A stretch of DNA of 64,000 nt from Capnocytophaga sp. oral taxon 863 str. F0517 (GTDB lineage Bacteria > Bacteroidota > Bacteroidia > Flavobacteriales > Flavobacteriaceae), in the NCBI RefSeq assembly GCF_000466425.1, contig NZ_KE992083.1:1-64000 (forward strand). Reading direction: 5' to 3'. This document shows, piece after piece, positions 36,264 to 45,883 of this stretch; the first letter of the stretch is position 1; every line of letters starts with the position of its first letter. The translations under genes were made by a program, and so were the position numbers. The notes below the pieces were generated by a model. It searched no databases and was not told the origin of the DNA. It saw only the letters and a program-made list of their open reading frames with translations.

Positions 36264-38585
36264 ATGAAAAATATTATCCTTTCACTACTCTTAGTCATTA
36301 GTGCCACCACTGCTGCACAGACTACTTTCAAAGGCACATTGGTCAACCCCGATCAGAAGCCCATCAGTGATGCAAATATTATCCTGATGTCGCTCCCTGA
36401 TTCTACCTTAGTAAAGGGAGCTATCAGCAATGGGAATGGTTCTTTTGAACTACCCAATCCCGCTAATAGCAAAAAGGTGCTTATTAAAATTACACATTTG
36501 GAATACCAAGAGAAAGTATTGTCTCCTACAAGTAGTAATTTAGGTACGATTGTTCTAATTCCCACTTCTAATGAATTAGATGCTGTGGTTGTTACTGCCC
36601 ACCGCCATCCTATTTTGGAACAGAAAGGCACTCGCATTAGTACCAATGTAGCACAATCTACGTTGCAAAAATTGCCCACTACCGATATGCTATTGAACTT
36701 TCTACCAGGGGTTAGTACTTCCTATACAGACAGTGGTTTTGAGGTTTTTGGCAAGGGGAATCCCATCTTCTATATTAATAATCGCAGGGTGCGTAACCTT
36801 GATGAGGTGTATCAGCTATCTCCAAAAGATATTGAGCGTATAGAAATGGAAACTCAACCAGGTGCCGCTTTCGATAATACAGTAGGCGCTGTTATCTACA
36901 TCATACTCAAAAAGAAACCAGGAGATGGACTTAGTGGGGCAGTTGAAAACACCTTCTATTTCTTCAAAAAAGGCACAATGTATGAAACTTGGTTAAGCTT
37001 CAATTATCGTAAAGGGAAAAACGACTGGTTTACAAGCATAAGTAATGATAATCATTTTAACCAAGAAGACTATAATGTAGCTCAGGATTTGCAAGTATTT
37101 ACCCAAAATAACCAGTGGCGAGTACTCAATGATGAAACCCATCAAAATCAGTACAAAAACATCAAAACAAAGATAGGATTTGCACATGAATTTTCTGAAG
37201 AACACTCTCTGGGGATGAGCATAAGAGGGAGTATTATACCTTTCAGCGGACACAACTTTAGCACTCAAGAAACGACCACTTATAAGAACCAATTGCTTAC
37301 TGCTCGGGGGCGCAACGAGTATGACCAATTTGAGCAAGACAAAAAACTCAGTGTCAATGCCTATTACGAAGGCAAACTCACTGATGTGCTAAAAATGCAA
37401 ACTGATGTGGATTATATCGGTCTGCGTTCTGATAATACTTCAGACATTGTTGAGCACAACCTCCTTAATACAACCTCTCGCAACGTACACACGCATTCCG
37501 ATGTGATTTCTAATTGGTGGGGGCTCAAGACCACTTTCTTTCAACAGTTAGGCAAAGGGACTCTTGGCTATGGTGTTGAGGTAAGTAACCTACACCGCAC
37601 TGAGAATTACCAAGACAATGTACTTTCTGCCTTCAATGTTAAAAATAACGAAACTCGTTCGGATGCTTTTCTTAGTTTTTCCTATCCTATCAAAAAGGTA
37701 AATCTAAAACTTGGCACACGCTATGAGTATGCTGATTTTGATTATTATGAAAACGAGCAGAAAAGCGAAGCGAAAAGTAAGACCTATCGAGATTGGTTGC
37801 CTAATGTATCGGTGGCTTTCCCTTGGGAGAAAACTCAAATAACTTTCAGCTATGCTCGCAAGATTAAGCGCCCTGCCTTCCATGATCTCAGTGACTACAA
37901 TAGCTATGTTTCTTCTTTCCTGTACAATCGCGGAAACCCTTATATTACACCTCAACTCACTGATGAGTGGAATACGCTGGCCACCTATGGGCCTATATCA
38001 GCTTCCGTTACTTATTCCCATATTCACAAGGGAATTTATGCCGATTACCAACTCTCGTCCATCAACTCCGATGCGGTAGAAAAAATTCTTCGTAATTATG
38101 ACGATTTTAGCCTATTGAAAGGTACACTTAATGCTCAAAAACAAATAGGAAAGTGGATGCCTAAACTTACCCTTACCTATGAAAAACCTTTTGCTGATAA
38201 GGTGTTTTACAAAAGTGAAGGACTTTTTTCAGTAGAATGGATGAACCTAATCACCCCTTCAGAAAATTGGCTTTTTTTAATTATGCTTCTCTATAAGAGC
38301 AAAGGCTCTATGCAAGAAGCCTACATATACAAGCCTGTAAGTGGTGTATTTGTAGGAGTAGCACGTGCATTCTTCCACCAATCACTTTCTGTATATGCTG
38401 TAGCCTCTGACTTTTATAACGGACTAAACCGACACGCTCGCATACAAAACCCATATATCAGTAACAGTACCGCCCATAACAACAGTAATTTTAGTTTCAA
38501 GATAGGAGTAAGCTACAATTTCAACACTACCCAAAACAAATACAAAGGAAAAGAAATAAGTGAGGAGGAAAATAGCCGAATGTAA
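36264..38585 (+). CDS. TonB-type outer-membrane receptor/beta-barrel protein
   Basis: A 773-residue outer-membrane protein with a signal peptide (MKNIILSLLLVISATTAAQT). A carboxypeptidase-regulatory domain (FKGTLVNPDQKPISDANIIL) follows at about residues 22-110, then a plug-like region (GKGNPIFYINNRRV) and a barrel of about 500 residues. It matches the short OMP_b-brl_3 type rather than full SusC. No ligand can be assigned. It stands alone between the immunity array and a convergent DUF2797 gene; the two stops are 1 bp apart. Confidence 0.85.
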   Translation: MKNIILSLLLVISATTAAQTTFKGTLVNPDQKPISDANIILMSLPDSTLVKGAISNGNGSFELPNPANSKKVLIKITHLEYQEKVLSPTSSNLGTIVLIPTSNELDAVVVTAHRHPILEQKGTRISTNVAQSTLQKLPTTDMLLNFLPGVSTSYTDSGFEVFGKGNPIFYINNRRVRNLDEVYQLSPKDIERIEMETQPGAAFDNTVGAVIYIILKKKPGDGLSGAVENTFYFFKKGTMYETWLSFNYRKGKNDWFTSISNDNHFNQEDYNVAQDLQVFTQNNQWRVLNDETHQNQYKNIKTKIGFAHEFSEEHSLGMSIRGSIIPFSGHNFSTQETTTYKNQLLTARGRNEYDQFEQDKKLSVNAYYEGKLTDVLKMQTDVDYIGLRSDNTSDIVEHNLLNTTSRNVHTHSDVISNWWGLKTTFFQQLGKGTLGYGVEVSNLHRTENYQDNVLSAFNVKNNETRSDAFLSFSYPIKKVNLKLGTRYEYADFDYYENEQKSEAKSKTYRDWLPNVSVAFPWEKTQITFSYARKIKRPAFHDLSDYNSYVSSFLYNRGNPYITPQLTDEWNTLATYGPISASVTYSHIHKGIYADYQLSSINSDAVEKILRNYDDFSLLKGTLNAQKQIGKWMPKLTLTYEKPFADKVFYKSEGLFSVEWMNLITPSENWLFLIMLLYKSKGSMQEAYIYKPVSGVFVGVARAFFHQSLSVYAVASDFYNGLNRHARIQNPYISNSTAHNNSNFSFKIGVSYNFNTTQNKYKGKEISEEENSRM

Positions 38586-38586
38586 T

Positions 38587-39384
38587 TTAAGAAAAACTAA
38601 TTTCCACTACAAACCCCTCGTGTCCGCGTACATTGAAGACGGTGTTATCCTCAAAGAGGAGGTATTGCCCTTTGATTCCCATAAGCCTGCCCTGATATTG
38701 TAGGGTCTTGGGCATAGTAAGGCTGGTGACTTTGGTAGGATACCTAAGAACGGGATAGTTGATATGGTAGATAGGTACTTCTTCACTGAAGTAAGACAAG
38801 GTCTCTTGGGGGAGAAATGCTTTTAAGCCTTGTTTTATAGTATTGAGATCCACTACTTGGACGGTATTGGTCAGCATCTTCCGCCAATTAGTCTTATCGG
38901 AGATATGCGCCTTGAGGGCGACCTCCCCTATCCCCGCCAAGTAGCGGTTGGGTACCTCCAACATTACCAGAGCCTCATGAGCACCTTGGTCTATCCAGCG
39001 GGTAGGCATCTGTGTTTTGCGGGTAACCCCTACTTTTACCTCGCTGGAATTGGCCAAATAAAGCAAGTGTGGTTGTAGCTGCACCTGCTGTTCGTAGGCC
39101 AAATCTCTGTCTTCTATACCCAGATGAGCCTTGCTCAGTTCTGGGCGGATGATCCACTCCCCCACCTCAGGAGCTTCAAAGAAACACTTTTTACAGAGTC
39201 CCTGCCTATATATCTCCTTGGGTTGCCCACAGTGCAAGCAGTGGTAACCCGCAAAGCGCAAAGAGAGCTGTTGCCCTAATAGGTCGTTCATAGGGAGTTC
39301 TCCCTCTTCTAAGGAAAGGTAATACTGTACAGGCGTTTGCGCCTCGGTTCGCATTTTTCTTAAAACCGTTTGGTAGGTATTCAT
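38587..39384 (-). CDS. DUF2797 protein with zinc-binding cysteines
   Basis: A 265-residue cytosolic protein. CLHCGQPKEIYRQGLCKKCF forms a four-Cys zinc site near residues 54-73. The central LYLANSSEVKVGVTRKTQMPTRWIDQGA is the conserved core of DUF2797, a GIY-YIG-like arrangement of unknown activity. Family length is typical. Convergent with the receptor gene and divergent from the GH3 gene. Confidence 0.85.
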   Translation of the reverse strand: MNTYQTVLRKMRTEAQTPVQYYLSLEEGELPMNDLLGQQLSLRFAGYHCLHCGQPKEIYRQGLCKKCFFEAPEVGEWIIRPELSKAHLGIEDRDLAYEQQVQLQPHLLYLANSSEVKVGVTRKTQMPTRWIDQGAHEALVMLEVPNRYLAGIGEVALKAHISDKTNWRKMLTNTVQVVDLNTIKQGLKAFLPQETLSYFSEEVPIYHINYPVLRYPTKVTSLTMPKTLQYQGRLMGIKGQYLLFEDNTVFNVRGHEGFVVEISFS

Positions 39385-39419
39385 ATTTTTTGTACTTTTA
39401 CGTCCGCTATACTGATTGA

Positions 39420-39427
39420 CAAAAGTA
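39420..39427 (-). promoter_or_regulatory. -7 box of the DUF2797 gene
   Basis: Minus-strand TACTTTTG, 36 bp before the start at 39384. No clear -33 TTG. Confidence 0.45.
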
Positions 39428-39466
39428 GTAAAAATAAATCAAACCTCGAACATTTTTTCTCAAAAT

Positions 39467-40993
39467 ATGGCTTTAACGATTATCCATTCCATTGCCTCTT
39501 GGTTTTTGCGCAAACGTATAGACCAGATAGAAGAATTCATCAAACGCCCTCACGAAGTACAGGAAAATGTATGTGCCAAACTCCTGGAAGCTGCACAGAG
39601 TACCGAAATGGGCAAGCAATACGATTTTATTTCCATTCGCAACTATGAGGATTTTGCCTCACGTGTTCCCATCTCTATCTACGAGGATATAGAGCCTATG
39701 ATAGAGCGTGCCCGCCGTGGGGAGCTGAACCTTTTTTGGCGTACCCCTATCAAGTGGTTTGCCAAGAGTAGTGGTACGACCAATGCCAAAAGCAAGTTTA
39801 TCCCTGTAAGTGAAGAAGCCCTTCAGCATTGCCACTACAAGGCAGGAAAGGATATGCTTTGCTTGTACCTGAATAACAACCCCGACTCCAATCTATTTAC
39901 AGGAAAGAGCCTACGCCTCGGAGGGAGTAAGGAGCTATATGAGGAAAACGGGACTATCTTTGGCGACTTATCAGCCATTCTTATAGACAACCTGCCTTTC
40001 TGGGCGGAATTCAGCTGTACCCCATCCACCAAGGTGTCCCTAATGAGTGAATGGGAAGCCAAGATGAAGGCTATTATAGCGGAATCCTCACGAGAGAATG
40101 TAACCAGCTTGGTAGGTGTTCCCTCTTGGATGATGGTACTCTTAAGGCAGGCACTCGCCTATACAGGCAAGGAAAATATATTAGAGATATGGAGAAACTT
40201 AGAGGTATATTTCCACGGTGGAGTGAGCTTTGTCCCCTATCGAGAGCAATATAAGCAACTGATCCCCTCCGATAGTTTCCGCTATTATGAGACCTACAAT
40301 GCCTCCGAGGGTTTCTTTGCTATACAGGACAGAAACAACAGCGACGAAATGCTGCTGATGCTGGACTATGGCATTTTCTATGAGTTTATCCCTATGGATA
40401 GCTTTGGCACCCCCGCCCAGAAAGCCATTCCGCTATGGGAAGTAGAGGTTGGTAAGAACTATGCCATGGTCATCACCACCAATGCAGGGCTTTGGCGTTA
40501 CCAGATAGGCGATACAGTACGCTTTACCTCCATCTCGCCCTATCGTATCAAGATTACAGGACGCACCAAGCACCATATCAACGTATTTGGGGAAGAGCTT
40601 ATCATAGAAAACACCGAGGAAGCCCTCAAAAGAGCCTGTCATGAACACCATTGTAGCGTGATAGAATACACCGTGGCACCTATTTTCATGCAAGGCAACA
40701 AGAGCGGCGGACACGAATGGATCATTGAGTTCGAAACCGCCCCTGAGGATATAGAAGCCTTCACCCGCACCTTGGACACTGAACTAAAAGCCCTCAATTC
40801 CGATTACGAAGCCAAGCGCTATAATGATATGACCCTTGCCATGCCTAAGATTCATATTGCCCGAAAAAACCTCTTCCACGATTGGCTTAAGGAAAACGGC
40901 AAGTTAGGAGGCCAACATAAGATTCCACGCCTTTCCAATAGTCGAGATTACTTCGAGGCGATTTGGAAACCAATGCTCAATGATTCTTTATGA
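39467..40993 (+). CDS. GH3-family adenylating enzyme
   Basis: About 508 residues from MALTIIHSIASWFLRKR (39467); a longer frame from 39416 adds 17 unconserved residues. It is an ANL-type acyl-acid-amido synthetase of the GH3 family, best known from plant auxin conjugation but common in Bacteroidota. Visible motifs: KSSGTTNAKSKFIP (ATP loop), YNASEGFFAIQ (phosphate/acceptor motif) and LWRYQIGDTVRF. The bacterial substrate is unknown. Its stop overlaps the next start by four bases. Confidence 0.88.
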   Translation: MALTIIHSIASWFLRKRIDQIEEFIKRPHEVQENVCAKLLEAAQSTEMGKQYDFISIRNYEDFASRVPISIYEDIEPMIERARRGELNLFWRTPIKWFAKSSGTTNAKSKFIPVSEEALQHCHYKAGKDMLCLYLNNNPDSNLFTGKSLRLGGSKELYEENGTIFGDLSAILIDNLPFWAEFSCTPSTKVSLMSEWEAKMKAIIAESSRENVTSLVGVPSWMMVLLRQALAYTGKENILEIWRNLEVYFHGGVSFVPYREQYKQLIPSDSFRYYETYNASEGFFAIQDRNNSDEMLLMLDYGIFYEFIPMDSFGTPAQKAIPLWEVEVGKNYAMVITTNAGLWRYQIGDTVRFTSISPYRIKITGRTKHHINVFGEELIIENTEEALKRACHEHHCSVIEYTVAPIFMQGNKSGGHEWIIEFETAPEDIEAFTRTLDTELKALNSDYEAKRYNDMTLAMPKIHIARKNLFHDWLKENGKLGGQHKIPRLSNSRDYFEAIWKPMLNDSL

Positions 40994-41436
40994 AACCCTT
41001 TAGTATTCTGTTTTACTTCCTCTGCTTTCCTGCTTTTATGTATAGTCAAAATGAACCTCTTTTGAATGTAACACTAAGAGTACAAGAGCATACACCCCTT
41101 ATAGAGATTAGGAATGCCACTACGGATACCATACAACTATTTTCTAAACTGAAAAAAGAAAGCAAAGAAGCAAGTACTCATATCTTGGGCTTTAGGAAAG
41201 AAGGAAAACACTATATCGGAGGAGGATTAGATAACTGTTATGATTGCTCTGTGAACTATCTCTTTTTAGGAAATACTGAAAAACCTTACATAAAGATAGC
41301 ACCACAGAGCAGTATCAGTACTTATTTTCCTTATTTATCCTCTGGAACCTATTATTTTGAGATACGAACTTTCTATATTTACCAGAAAAAGCGTTATAAC
41401 TTGAAGGTAACAACCCCTGAAATCAACATCAACTAA
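40990..41436 (+). CDS. Unknown secreted small protein
   Basis: A 148-residue exported protein with a signal peptide (MKPFSILFYFLCFPAFMYSQ). The mature part looks like a small beta-sandwich (LLNVTLRVQEHTPLIEIRNA, then GTYYFEIRTFYIYQKKRYNL). Two cysteines are close together in NCYDCSV. No family is recognised. Coupled to the GH3 gene by a 4-bp overlap, which suggests joint production although one product is cytosolic and the other exported. Confidence 0.7.
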   Translation: MKPFSILFYFLCFPAFMYSQNEPLLNVTLRVQEHTPLIEIRNATTDTIQLFSKLKKESKEASTHILGFRKEGKHYIGGGLDNCYDCSVNYLFLGNTEKPYIKIAPQSSISTYFPYLSSGTYYFEIRTFYIYQKKRYNLKVTTPEININ

Positions 41437-41560
41437 GTTTTCCTATAAGAATAGGAGGGCGTAGTATTAGCTATCTTTTTAAGAAAATCAATGGAAATAT
41501 CCTATTATACTTGGTACGTAGTATATAATTTCTCCCCATGAAACAAATATAAGAAACACC

Positions 41561-41591
41561 TTGCAAAGCCGTTAGAAATATCTTATCTTTG
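41561..41591 (+). promoter_or_regulatory. Promoter of the Dyp peroxidase gene
   Basis: TTG at 41561-41563 and TATCTTTG at 41584-41591, 20 bp apart, giving a leader of about 65 nt. Confidence 0.8.
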
Positions 41592-41663
41592 TGCCTTAAA
41601 GAAAATAATCTAAAATAGATAGTGTAACTTACTGTTAATCAAAACCTTTTACAGAATAAAATA

Positions 41664-42593
41664 ATGAAGAATTATCAGAATGTAACTGATTTGCCTAATA
41701 ATAACACCATATTTTTGGTATGGACATTCAAAAAAGAGGCGGACAAAGCCCCGCTCAAGGCTGCTTTCTCCAAGGTATGTGGTTTGGTAGGAAATCTCAA
41801 TAACTCGGTAGCCGATCGCTTCCCTGAAGCCCGTGCAAGTGTAACTATTGGTATTAGCCATAGGGGGTGGCTTACTTTGGGCTTACCTACCCCTCTGCCT
41901 AAGGAACTTAAGGATTTTCAACCTATCAAGGGTAGCAAGCATACAGCAGTAGCTACCGAAGGGGACTTACATTTTCATATTCGTGCACATAACCAAAGCT
42001 TAGCCTATGATATGGCCGCTGTTATTACTGATGTAATGCAGCCTATTGCCGATTGTATAGTCAATGTACAAGGGTTCAGGTATTGGGACGGACGCGCTAT
42101 CATTGGTTTTGTAGATGGTACCGAAAACCCTCGTGGCGAGGAAAGGGAACAGTTTGCCGTAGTAGGTGAAGAAGACCCTGATTATCAAGGAGGCAGCTAC
42201 CTATTTGTCCAAAAATATGTACATGATATGAACGCATGGCATGCGCTCCCTATAAGCGAACAAGAAAAAGTCATAGGCCGCAGCAAAGAGATGGATATAG
42301 AAATGGATGAAGATACCAAGCCCTCCAATGCCCATTCTGCCCTTGCCAATGTAGGAGACGACCTGAAAGTAGTCAGAGACAATATGCCTTTCCATGACCC
42401 TGCGAGCCACCAGATGGGTACTTACTTTATTTGCTATGCGAATACCTTTAGTACTGTAGAGAAAATGCTTACCAACATGTTTGTAGGTAACCCTGTGGGT
42501 AATTACGATCGCTTGTTGGATTTCAGTACCGCCCAAACAGGTACCCTCTTCTTTGTCCCTTCCTTAGATATGTTGGACGATTTTGCTGACTAA
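41664..42593 (+). CDS. Dyp-type heme peroxidase
   Basis: A 309-residue enzyme without a signal peptide. The family hallmark GXXDG appears in IIGFVDGTENPRG at about residues 148-160, giving the catalytic aspartate. The conserved SHQMGTYFICYANTFSTVEKML region follows, with the C-terminal FFVPSLDMLDDF. The proximal heme histidine is probably in the HSALANVG region. It breaks down H2O2 with broad substrates. Short gap to thrC on the same strand. Confidence 0.92.
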   Translation: MKNYQNVTDLPNNNTIFLVWTFKKEADKAPLKAAFSKVCGLVGNLNNSVADRFPEARASVTIGISHRGWLTLGLPTPLPKELKDFQPIKGSKHTAVATEGDLHFHIRAHNQSLAYDMAAVITDVMQPIADCIVNVQGFRYWDGRAIIGFVDGTENPRGEEREQFAVVGEEDPDYQGGSYLFVQKYVHDMNAWHALPISEQEKVIGRSKEMDIEMDEDTKPSNAHSALANVGDDLKVVRDNMPFHDPASHQMGTYFICYANTFSTVEKMLTNMFVGNPVGNYDRLLDFSTAQTGTLFFVPSLDMLDDFAD

Positions 42594-42631
42594 TCATAGA
42601 AAAATATCCGTATCACAAAAAAACATTGCAT

Positions 42632-43909
42632 ATGAACTATTATAATATCAAGCATAAGGACGAAATCGTCTCCTTCAAGGAAGCTACCCTAAGGGGATTG
42701 GGAAAAGACAAAGGACTTTTTGTTCCTGAACGAATTCCCTCCTTACCCGCTTCTTTCTTTGAGGATATTACTCAAAAAAGCAATATAGAAATCGCCACAG
42801 AGGCACTTTATCCCTATGTCAATGACAGCTTTACCAAAGCGGAACTCCAAAAGGTTTTGGAAGAAGTATTTGTCTTTGATACCCCTGTAAAGGAACTCTT
42901 AAGCAATACCTCTGTATTGGAACTATTCCATGGGCCTACCATGGCCTTCAAGGATGTAGGAGCTCGCTTTATGGCGCGTTGCTTAGGCAAATTCTCTGAT
43001 AAGGATAACCCTACTACGGTAGTAGTGGCTACCTCTGGTGATACAGGGAGTGCCGTAGCCAATGGCTTTTACAAGGTGGAGGGTGTAAGAGTGGTCATTC
43101 TCTTCCCCAAAGGGAAAGTAAGCCCTTTCCAAGAATACCAAATGACCTCCTTAGGCGCCAATATCCAAGCGGTAGAGGTGGAAGGTACCTTTGATGACTG
43201 CCAAGCCCTTGTCAAGCAAGCCCTTTCCGATGCTTCTCTCAAGGCAGAACGTGTGCTGAGCAGTGCCAACTCTATCAATGTAGCCCGCTTTCTCCCTCAA
43301 ATGCTTTACTACTTCTTTGCCTATAAGCAGGTAAAAGACCTCTTAGGAGGTAAGGATTGGGTAGTAGCCGTCCCCAGTGGGAATTTTGGCAACCTGACCG
43401 CTGGTCTCTATGCGCATGCGATGGGATTGCCTGTAAGCCGCTTTGTGGCTGCTAACAATGCCAATGATACCTTTGCCCAGTATCTACAAACGGGGAGTTA
43501 CCATGCGCAACCCTCTGTAGCTACTCTTTCCAATGCCATGGATGTAGGAGACCCCAGCAACTTTGTCCGTATCCAAGAACTATTCGGTCATAATATAGAG
43601 GCCATTCGCAAAACAATCTCAGCGGTAGCCATTTCAGACCAAGAAACTTTGGATGAGATTGCTTATGTACACCACACCTTGGGCTATATTCTCGACCCTC
43701 ATTCGGCAGTAGGGCACTTGGCCTTGCAGAAGGCGCTACTTCCCAGCCAATATGGTACCGTACTAAGCACCGCCAGCCCTCAAAAATTTGACCAGGTCAT
43801 TCGCCAAGTAATTCCTACTTTCCCCGTTCCTGAAGTAGATCTGAGCACCTGCCATAAGAAGAGCATAGGTAATTCGTATGAGGCTTACAAAGCGCTGCTT
43901 CTTAGTTAG
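42632..43909 (+). CDS. thrC: Threonine synthase
   Basis: About 425 residues from MNYYNIKHKDEI (42632). A PLP enzyme that turns O-phosphohomoserine into threonine. The PLP lysine is in HGPTMAFKDVGARFM (about residue 109), the phosphate loop in SGDTGSAVANGF, and AVPSGNFGNLTAGL is also conserved. No other threonine gene is adjacent. Its start lies 38 bp after the peroxidase stop, so it may share that transcript. It ends directly against the convergent comF-type gene. Confidence 0.96.
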   Translation: MNYYNIKHKDEIVSFKEATLRGLGKDKGLFVPERIPSLPASFFEDITQKSNIEIATEALYPYVNDSFTKAELQKVLEEVFVFDTPVKELLSNTSVLELFHGPTMAFKDVGARFMARCLGKFSDKDNPTTVVVATSGDTGSAVANGFYKVEGVRVVILFPKGKVSPFQEYQMTSLGANIQAVEVEGTFDDCQALVKQALSDASLKAERVLSSANSINVARFLPQMLYYFFAYKQVKDLLGGKDWVVAVPSGNFGNLTAGLYAHAMGLPVSRFVAANNANDTFAQYLQTGSYHAQPSVATLSNAMDVGDPSNFVRIQELFGHNIEAIRKTISAVAISDQETLDEIAYVHHTLGYILDPHSAVGHLALQKALLPSQYGTVLSTASPQKFDQVIRQVIPTFPVPEVDLSTCHKKSIGNSYEAYKALLLS

Positions 43910-44614
43910 TTACTCATCATTACTATAAGCCATACAGACAAGGCTTACTTGAGCGCCAGCCCCTATGAGCAAGGTAGCGCACTGTGCGAGGGTAGCCCCT
44001 GTGGTTACAATATCATCTACAATAAGGACATGCCTTGCGGAAATGGCCTCAGGGTCGGTAAGTATGAGTTGTTCAGCAGAAGACCTTTGCCGCTCCAGCC
44101 AGTGTTTTTTAGCCTGAGCTGTATTATAGGTATGCTTGAGCAACAAATCTTCACGATAAGGTACTTGTAGTGTTTGTGCTATATAACTTGCAAAGAGTGT
44201 TACTTGATTGTAACCTCTTTTTTTCTTTTTCTTGGGATGCAAAGGAACCGGCAACACCAGGTCTACTCCCTTAAAGTAATCCGTTTCCTTCAGCTTTGGC
44301 GCATACCATTGGGCTATCCATCGGCCTACTTCCTCCCTATCATGATACTTGAGGGCATGGATAAGCCGTTGGGAGACTGTTCCTTTGTCATAATAGAGTA
44401 GAGCAGCCGCCTTTTGGATCATAACCCTACCCCAAAACTTCCTTATCATAGGGTTCTGCTCATCGGAAAGCAGGTGAAAATTTGTTTCTCTAAGTTCATG
44501 CAGGCAGGAGGTACAGAGAAATGGCAGCTGAGGGCTGAGAATTTGCCCACATCCCAAGCAATAATGAGGGTACAATACTGAAAAAATATCTTTGAAAATG
44601 GAGAGGAAGGACAT
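43910..44614 (-). CDS. ComF-family phosphoribosyltransferase-like protein
   Basis: A 234-residue protein. An N-terminal four-cysteine zinc ribbon (CLGCGQILSPQLPFLCTSC) is followed by a PRTase domain whose PRPP loop reads VLIVDDIVTTGATLAQC. ComF helps take up DNA in competent bacteria, but the same fold in non-competent Bacteroidota has no proven role. The zinc and PRPP sites are both complete. The first gene after the ribosomal-protein terminator. Confidence 0.9.
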   Translation of the reverse strand: MSFLSIFKDIFSVLYPHYCLGCGQILSPQLPFLCTSCLHELRETNFHLLSDEQNPMIRKFWGRVMIQKAAALLYYDKGTVSQRLIHALKYHDREEVGRWIAQWYAPKLKETDYFKGVDLVLPVPLHPKKKKKRGYNQVTLFASYIAQTLQVPYREDLLLKHTYNTAQAKKHWLERQRSSAEQLILTDPEAISARHVLIVDDIVTTGATLAQCATLLIGAGAQVSLVCMAYSNDE

Positions 44615-44631
44615 AGGGGTTACTTATAAAA

Positions 44632-44657
44632 AAACCATCTCCATGGGGAGATGGTTT
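44632..44657 (-). terminator. Terminator of the rpsF-rpsR-rplI operon
   Basis: A perfect 11-bp stem AAACCATCTCC/GGAGATGGTTT with an ATGG loop, followed on the minus strand by a T run. It lies 33 bp after the rplI stop. Confidence 0.88.
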
Positions 44658-44690
44658 CGCTTTAAATCCAAAATCTATGAATAAAAACGT

Positions 44691-45143
44691 TTAGTTATTT
44701 TCGGCTACTATTTCAAAAGGTACAGAAACGATTACCTCTCTGTGCAAACGTACAGAGGCCTCGTACTTACCTGTTTGCTTAATATTACCACCAGCGATAT
44801 AGATGTATTTCTTATCCACTTGGTGTCCAGCCTTAAGAAGTTCTTGGGCAAGATCATCATGGTTTATAGAACCGAAGAGTTTGTTACCTACCCCTGCCTT
44901 AGCAGCAATCTTTATTTCTAACTGTTGGAGCGCCTTAGCCAATTGCTTCGCATCTTCTACAATTTTCTTTTCCTTGAAGGCTCTTTGTTTTAAGTTCTCA
45001 GCCAACACCTTTTTAGCAGAAGGAGTAGCCAACTGAGCGAGGCCTTGAGGAATAAGATAATTACGCCCATATCCGTTTTTCACGGTTACTATATCGTCCT
45101 TGAACCCTAAGTTAGGGACATCATTTTTAAGTATAATTTCCAT
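44691..45143 (-). CDS. rplI: Large-subunit ribosomal protein bL9
   Basis: A 150-residue ribosomal protein with the conserved N-terminal domain (MEIILKNDVPNLGFKDDIVT, then VKNGYGRNYLIPQGLA), a long connecting helix and a C-terminal domain. The length is typical. Third gene of the S6-S18-L9 operon, 16 bp after rpsR, and followed by a strong terminator. Confidence 0.98.
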   Translation of the reverse strand: MEIILKNDVPNLGFKDDIVTVKNGYGRNYLIPQGLAQLATPSAKKVLAENLKQRAFKEKKIVEDAKQLAKALQQLEIKIAAKAGVGNKLFGSINHDDLAQELLKAGHQVDKKYIYIAGGNIKQTGKYEASVRLHREVIVSVPFEIVAENN

Positions 45144-45159
45144 TGATTCCTTGAATTAA

Positions 45160-45453
45160 TTATTTTAACAAATCGGCTACATAAGGCAATAGGGCTAAGT
45201 GACGTGCACGCTTAACGGCTACTGCGATCTTTCGTTGAAACTTCAGAGAAGTACCAGTGATACGACGAGGCAACAACTTACCTTGTTCGTTAATAAATTT
45301 CAATAAGAAATCAGGGTCTTTGTAATCAATATATTTGATACCTAACTTTTTGAAACGGCAATATTTTTTATTTTTGTTGGTATCTATATTCAGTGGAGTA
45401 AGATATCTGATATCTCCCTCTTTTTTTCCTTTTGCTTGTTGTTCGATAGACAT
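45160..45453 (-). CDS. rpsR: Small-subunit ribosomal protein bS18
   Basis: A 97-residue protein. [20 protein letters not shown] and [29 protein letters not shown] are the family's conserved parts. It binds S6 on the 30S platform. Three base pairs separate it from rpsF. Confidence 0.98.
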   Translation of the reverse strand: MSIEQQAKGKKEGDIRYLTPLNIDTNKNKKYCRFKKLGIKYIDYKDPDFLLKFINEQGKLLPRRITGTSLKFQRKIAVAVKRARHLALLPYVADLLK

Positions 45454-45456
45454 GTT

Positions 45457-45798
45457 TTAGGCTTTTTTACTGTTCAACTTTGCTCTTCTTTTCTCTGCCC
45501 ATGCGATAGCATCTTTGTCGAGCTTTACGGTAAGGTAACGCATCACACGCTCATCGCGACGGAATTCCACTTCGAAGGATTCGATAATCTCTCCTGGAGC
45601 CTTGAATTCGAATAAGTGGTAAAATCCACTTTTTTTGTTTTGGATAGAATAGGCTAATTTCTTCAAGCCCCAATCTTCTTTTGCCACCATTTCAGCACCC
45701 TTTGAGGTCAAGAAATTCTCAAATTTCTCAACTGCTTCCTTTATCTGGGCTTCAGATAAAACGGGATTCAAAATGAAAACAGTTTCGTAATGATTCAT
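45457..45798 (-). CDS. rpsF: Small-subunit ribosomal protein bS6
   Basis: A 113-residue ribosomal protein (MNHYETVFILNPVLSE, then WGLKKLAYSIQNKKSGFYHL) with the usual RNA-recognition-like fold. It starts the S6-S18-L9 operon from a well-formed promoter at 45825-45855. Confidence 0.98.
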   Translation of the reverse strand: MNHYETVFILNPVLSEAQIKEAVEKFENFLTSKGAEMVAKEDWGLKKLAYSIQNKKSGFYHLFEFKAPGEIIESFEVEFRRDERVMRYLTVKLDKDAIAWAEKRRAKLNSKKA

Positions 45799-45824
45799 AA
45801 AAACTTAATATTTAATTTGAGGTG

Positions 45825-45855
45825 CAAAGATATAACATTTTTAGTGATACTCCAA
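45825..45855 (-). promoter_or_regulatory. Promoter of the rpsF operon
   Basis: Minus-strand TATCTTTG (45825-45832) and TTG (45853-45855), spacer 20 bp. It gives a leader of about 20 nt before rpsF. Confidence 0.85.
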
Positions 45856-45883
45856 ATATTTTTTAGTGTTTTTCTTTACCGCC